From: Ziziphus jujuba
Taxonomy: Eukaryota; Streptophyta; Magnoliopsida; Rosales; Rhamnaceae
Assembly (NCBI RefSeq): GCF_031755915.1
Contig: NC_083390.1
Location: 24,547,001-24,611,000 of the forward strand
Direction: 5' to 3'
Length of the DNA stretch: 64,000 nucleotides
Shown: one piece after another, positions 60,732-64,000 of the stretch
How positions within the stretch are numbered: the stretch's first letter is position 1
Layout of the letters: each line of letters begins with the position of its first letter
Position numbers and translations under genes: made by a program
The notes under the pieces: generated by a model
Databases searched by the model: none
The model's input: the letters and a program-made list of their open reading frames with translations, nothing else
What the model was told of the DNA's origin: nothing

Positions 60732-61036
60732 GCTTCCCCAACTAAGACTATCTCCAACTTTCTTTACAAGCTTATACAATGCTTCATTGTTAACAACTAC
60801 AGGATAAGGCAGTGGCATTTCCTCCTTGAAGTCCACGACCGACACCGAATTCTATATATGAACTGCGGCTTGATGCTCTATGACCTTGACATGGAACAGA
60901 ATTGTCAGTTTACTTCAAACCAAATTCTTGAAAGGTCGCCAAATATCGAGAAGTGTTACCTCTTTGATTCTTTCCTTGAGGTAAGACAGACATTCAGAGG
61001 TTAAGCTCCTAAGGTTCCACCAAATTTTAGTCTCTG
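60732..61036. other. Peroxidase flank beyond the copia insertion
   Basis: This is the continuation of the flank of gene E, matching 1361-1527 and then 17351-17487. It shows the sequence before the big LTR insertion (GACATGGAACAGAATTG near 60888). Confidence 0.85.
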
Positions 61037-61086
61037 GGATTACATTTGCTGCTGCACAGATTAGAAGGATTTGCAGTGCTGTTAAC
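61037..61086 (+). pseudogene. Relic of a peroxidase C-terminus
   Basis: GCACAGATTAGAAGGATTTG plus CAGTGCTGTTAAC matches the exon end coding [10 protein letters not shown]. The stop codon has become CGA. The following 3' UTR-like sequence (CCTCTGCCAAGAAATATT, AATAAATAGACACCAGG) also matches that of gene E, so an extra copy once ended here. Confidence 0.8.
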
Positions 61087-61377
61087 GAAAATTTTGGCCT
61101 CTGCCAAGAAATATTCTAATTCTTTAGTTTTTATCTTATTGAGCATTTGCTTGATAAAAAAGATTAATAAATAGACACCAGGATTGTCTAGCTTTGTATT
61201 TTCATTTTCATCAATTGTAAACAATTATGAGAGATCATTTAATGTATTACTATTTCTTCATTCGAAGATACAAAAAAAAAAAAAAAAAAGAATTAAATAT
61301 GTACACCTTGTTCGTGAGTGACATTCAAACCTAAACTTAATTTTGTGATCTCATTTGAGTTTTCAAGGACTTACATA

Positions 61378-61408
<31 letters not shown>

Positions 61409-62009
61409 TATATAAATATATTCTTCTATTATAATATGAAGTTTTTTGCATATTTTGAGACTTGCCAATAGCAAGTAATACAGTTGAACTACTTTGACAC
61501 TCTGTTTTCTCTGTATATTGTTAGTGTTCCTACAGAAAAAAAAGGATGCCTTTCTTGTAAAATTTGTAAATTGAGACATTCTTTTAAGGCCAAACCCCGT
61601 AATTCTTTGTAATGTTTACTAAGATAGCTGGGAATAAAACAAATTATTATTCTAGTTTTTTGGTTTCAATCATAATTTGAACTTTGTGAGGAATTCTTAG
61701 CAGTATATATATACATATATATGTATTTACAGTAATAGTTTGTCTCATGCTAGAGTATGTATATGAGCGTTTTATGTACTGAGATGAAACTAAGAATGAA
61801 AGAATAATAATAATAAGAATTGTTTAAAAAATAATAAGAAAAAAAGCTAAAAGCAATTCGAAGTTATAGCAATAATTTGGTGTTATAATATCATCATAAT
61901 CATAATTTTTTTTTCAAAAAAAAAAAATGCAAACAGTAGTATGCCAATACTATTGAATTGTGAACATTAACTTTACAAAACAATTGAATTACTATATATG
62001 TATATAAAC
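61087..62009. other. Intergenic region
   Basis: After about 200 bp of relic peroxidase 3' flank it is AT-rich with (TA)n near 61379-61400 and poly(A) near 61271 and 61917. No gene is seen. Confidence 0.7.
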
Positions 62010-62112
62010 TTTTAATTATCAGAGAGGGGATTGAGAACAGCTCCAGTGAAAATCACAACCCCAGAAACCATTTCTCTGATCATGAACATAAACGGATGCT
62101 ACCTTGAACATC
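62010..62112 (-). pseudogene. Serpin C-terminal fragment
   Basis: The + strand AGAGAGGGGATTGAGAACAG and CTCCAGTGAAAATCACA matches the last exon of the serpin pseudogene at 62916. Read on the - strand it codes the end FxFMI, then [12 protein letters not shown]. Nothing else of the gene is adjacent. Confidence 0.75.
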
Positions 62113-62915
62113 CAGCTCTTTATAACATTGGAAACCGTGGTCAAGGTGCACCAATGCACATAACCATTTTTATTTTTTATTTTTTAATAAAAGAAATCAT
62201 ACTATGGGCCTATGTTTATATACTTAAAAAAAAACATCTAATAACTAATGAAATCATACTATGGACCTGTGTTTATATACTTAATAACAAACATCTAATA
62301 ACTAATGAAAAAAACCCAAAGAATACAGGTAGCCTTGCCACACAGGTACCAATGCACACAACCTTTTTTGTTTTTTGTTTTTTAGTAAAAGAAATCATAC
62401 TATGGACCTGTATTTATATACTTCATAACAAACATCTAATAACTAATGGCCTCCCGTGGTTTAGCCGAAGAAAGCTGACTGAATCATCATACTTACTCGA
62501 GAATTGTGGTTTGAGTTCAATTTGATATGCCCTGCTATTTGCCTTGGCATGTCCCTTTTTAATGTCGCGTAGTGCAGGGCCATCGGCCTGAGGTTGTACA
62601 AATCTATCAGAATTTTCAAACTACATAATAATTCAATAGCCAGCCAAAGAATATGTATATAACAGAATTTGTCAAAAACCTTTCTTATTTCTGCTATACA
62701 CTACTGAGTTATAAGTATGATCAATGGAATGCTAATTTTCTCCAAACATATCCCAATATTTTCCTCACCATCTCATGAAATTAAGAATGAAAAACAATCT
62801 GAAATGATAGTAATAATTTTGGTATCATTGCAATTGCATCATAATCATAAATCTAATTAAAATAAAATGTTATAAAGAGCTGGATAATTATATTGAATAA
62901 ATATTCATAAATATT
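62113..62915. other. Repeated peroxidase E-type 5' flank relics
   Basis: Tandem copies of a short block (AAATCATACTATGGACCTG, AACAAACATCTAATAACTAA) lie at about 62193-62300 and 62392-62445. An ATG with GCCTCCCGTGG at 62446-62457 copies the start of gene E and then stops. A second promoter-like relic (TGAGTTATAAGTATGATC near 62705) follows. No open gene remains. Confidence 0.65.
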
Positions 62916-63735
62916 TCAAATATCAGAGAGGGGATTAAGAACAGCTCCAGTGAAAATCACAGCCCCAGAACCCTTTTCTTTGATCATGAACATAAAAGGA
63001 TGGTCAGCAACAAATTGTATCTCAGGAGGGGGATACATTGAACATCCCAAATTTTCATCACAAGAAACTATTGAAGCTCCTTCTGTCCCTTCCTCATTAA
63101 CTGAAATGCATGCTTTATGAAGCATTTTCGAGATAAAAATTTCTTCAGCATCCGGAGAATCCATTGCCTCAGTGAAATCAGCATCCGGGTAATTGAAAGG
63201 CAAAGTCAATCCCAATTTCTTCACGAGCTTAACCATGTCCAAACCATAAGAAAACTTCCACTTTGGAATCCATATCTCAGTAACCAGCATATCTTCCAGC
63301 TTAAAATCCTGGAGTAGAAATTTTGTATCAGAATTAAACTTCTCTAGCAGATCTTGGAGTCCATCTTTTCTTTAGGAAGAATGATATCCATACAGAAACG
63401 TGGGTGGTTGTTACTGTAACATCTACCGGTATTATAATTGAGTCTGATAACCTTAAAATCCTCGAATAATCCACACCTCTGCATGCTCTCTTCTATTTGG
63501 CTCAGAAAGGTGCTCCGATAGTTTTCCCATCAAGAAGGTGGAAATCTTCGTCCCGAGTCGATGAGGCAACAAATTGATCTAACCATGCTGCCTTAAAGTA
63601 GAGAGCATTTGCGAAAAAGAGTGGTCCTTTCAATTTTGATGTGGGTGGCAGAAACCCTTTGACAAGGCCCTTTGTTTTCTCGTCTGCCCATGAGTTCACT
63701 TCATTTTTAACTTTCTCTTGCTGCACTTTCATTAC
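62916..63735 (-). pseudogene. Serpin pseudogene 2, second exon
   Basis: From 63732 leftward it reads KNEVNSWADEKTKGLV, FFANALYFKAAW and DFHLLDGKTI, then a frameshift at about 63500. Further left are IPKWKFSYGLDMVKLVKKLG, the hinge EEGTEGAS, and the C-terminus FVADHPFMFMIKEK then [12 protein letters not shown], stopping at 62916. The hinge lacks the usual Ala run (EEGTEAAAA), so inhibitory function would be doubtful even without the frame breaks. Exon 1 should lie beyond the right edge. The best-preserved serpin copy in the window. Confidence 0.82.
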
Positions 63736-64000
63736 TCATCAGTAATATTTCTAATATGCATACACCAAGATATTAATGATATTTTGTGCTTGCAATACTA
63801 TAATGTAGGAAATTTATGAACTTAATTATGATGTTACAAACCAGGCATATTCAAAGAACAAACAAAAACAGAAAGGTATTGAGAAATTAGTCTCCAAGTA
63901 AGTACACTTTACTAGAATCAGCACTTATGTATTTTTATTTTTATTTTTTTCCTTTTTTCTAAAAGACAAATTTTAAGTTCTCAATCTTCCTTAAATTTTA
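63736..64000. other. Probable serpin intron running off the window
   Basis: Sequence just right of the exon (TATGCATACACCAAGAT near 63755) resembles the intron of serpin pseudogene 1 near 24570, so this is likely intron. No exon is seen before the edge. Confidence 0.55.

Overview
This is nuclear DNA from a flowering plant, almost certainly a eudicot. It has class III secretory peroxidase genes with GT-AG introns, plant-type serpin remnants, Ty1/copia and Ty3/gypsy LTR retrotransposons, a TRIM, a SINE and long AT-rich intergenic DNA with (TA)n tracts. The species cannot be named from sequence alone. No bacterial or viral genome, CRISPR array, rRNA or intact tRNA gene was seen.

The host content is a tandem family of lignin-forming-type class III peroxidases, all on the + strand. 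Three look intact: gene A (19087-20136, 318 aa, two exons), gene C (42867-44081, 332 aa, three exons) and gene E (53986-55293, 321 aa, three exons). A fourth, D (46105-46842), keeps a promoter-like region and a full second exon but has lost exon 1. Two almost identical copies of an E-type last exon lie at 200-760 and 2432-2992. Small relics of 5' ends or 3' ends lie near 39.7, 44.4, 49.4, 52.4, 61.05, 62.45 and 62.7 kb. Broken serpin pieces on the - strand (17.6, 23.7-25.2, 62.0 and 62.9-63.7 kb) recur downstream of peroxidases, so the ancestral duplicating unit was probably a convergent peroxidase plus serpin pair.

Much of the window is one family of LTR elements, called LTR-A here. Its LTRs are about 2.8-3.0 kb, start TGTAACACCCCGTCC, end GGACGGGTCCTGACA and use an initiator-Met-type primer site. 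Target-site duplications (TSDs) resolve the nesting. An old solo LTR (3760-17350, TSD GAACA) contains a complete gag-bearing element (3809-11468, TSD CCTGA) and a solo LTR (12913-15703). A separate solo LTR (20239-23161, TSD AATGA) sits just behind gene A. Another old LTR (25439-39409, TSD ACTAG) holds a chimeric TRIM/LTR-A unit (28801-38621, TSD CCGAT), which itself holds a young non-coding element (31268-37696, TSD TCCTG). A copia element (55903-60731, TSD GCTTC) sits behind gene E; the two E-type copies at the left end still show the empty site.

The main evolutionary story is LTR-driven reshuffling of peroxidases. The two exon copies at the left edge are in a 2,232-bp tandem duplication whose junction is a hybrid LTR, as expected from unequal recombination between an LTR in a peroxidase intron and an LTR downstream of the gene. 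Other changes are an exact loss of the second intron in the A/D lineage, an apparent E-to-D gene conversion, loss of a disulfide cysteine in A, and W-box clusters carried by the LTRs next to these genes.
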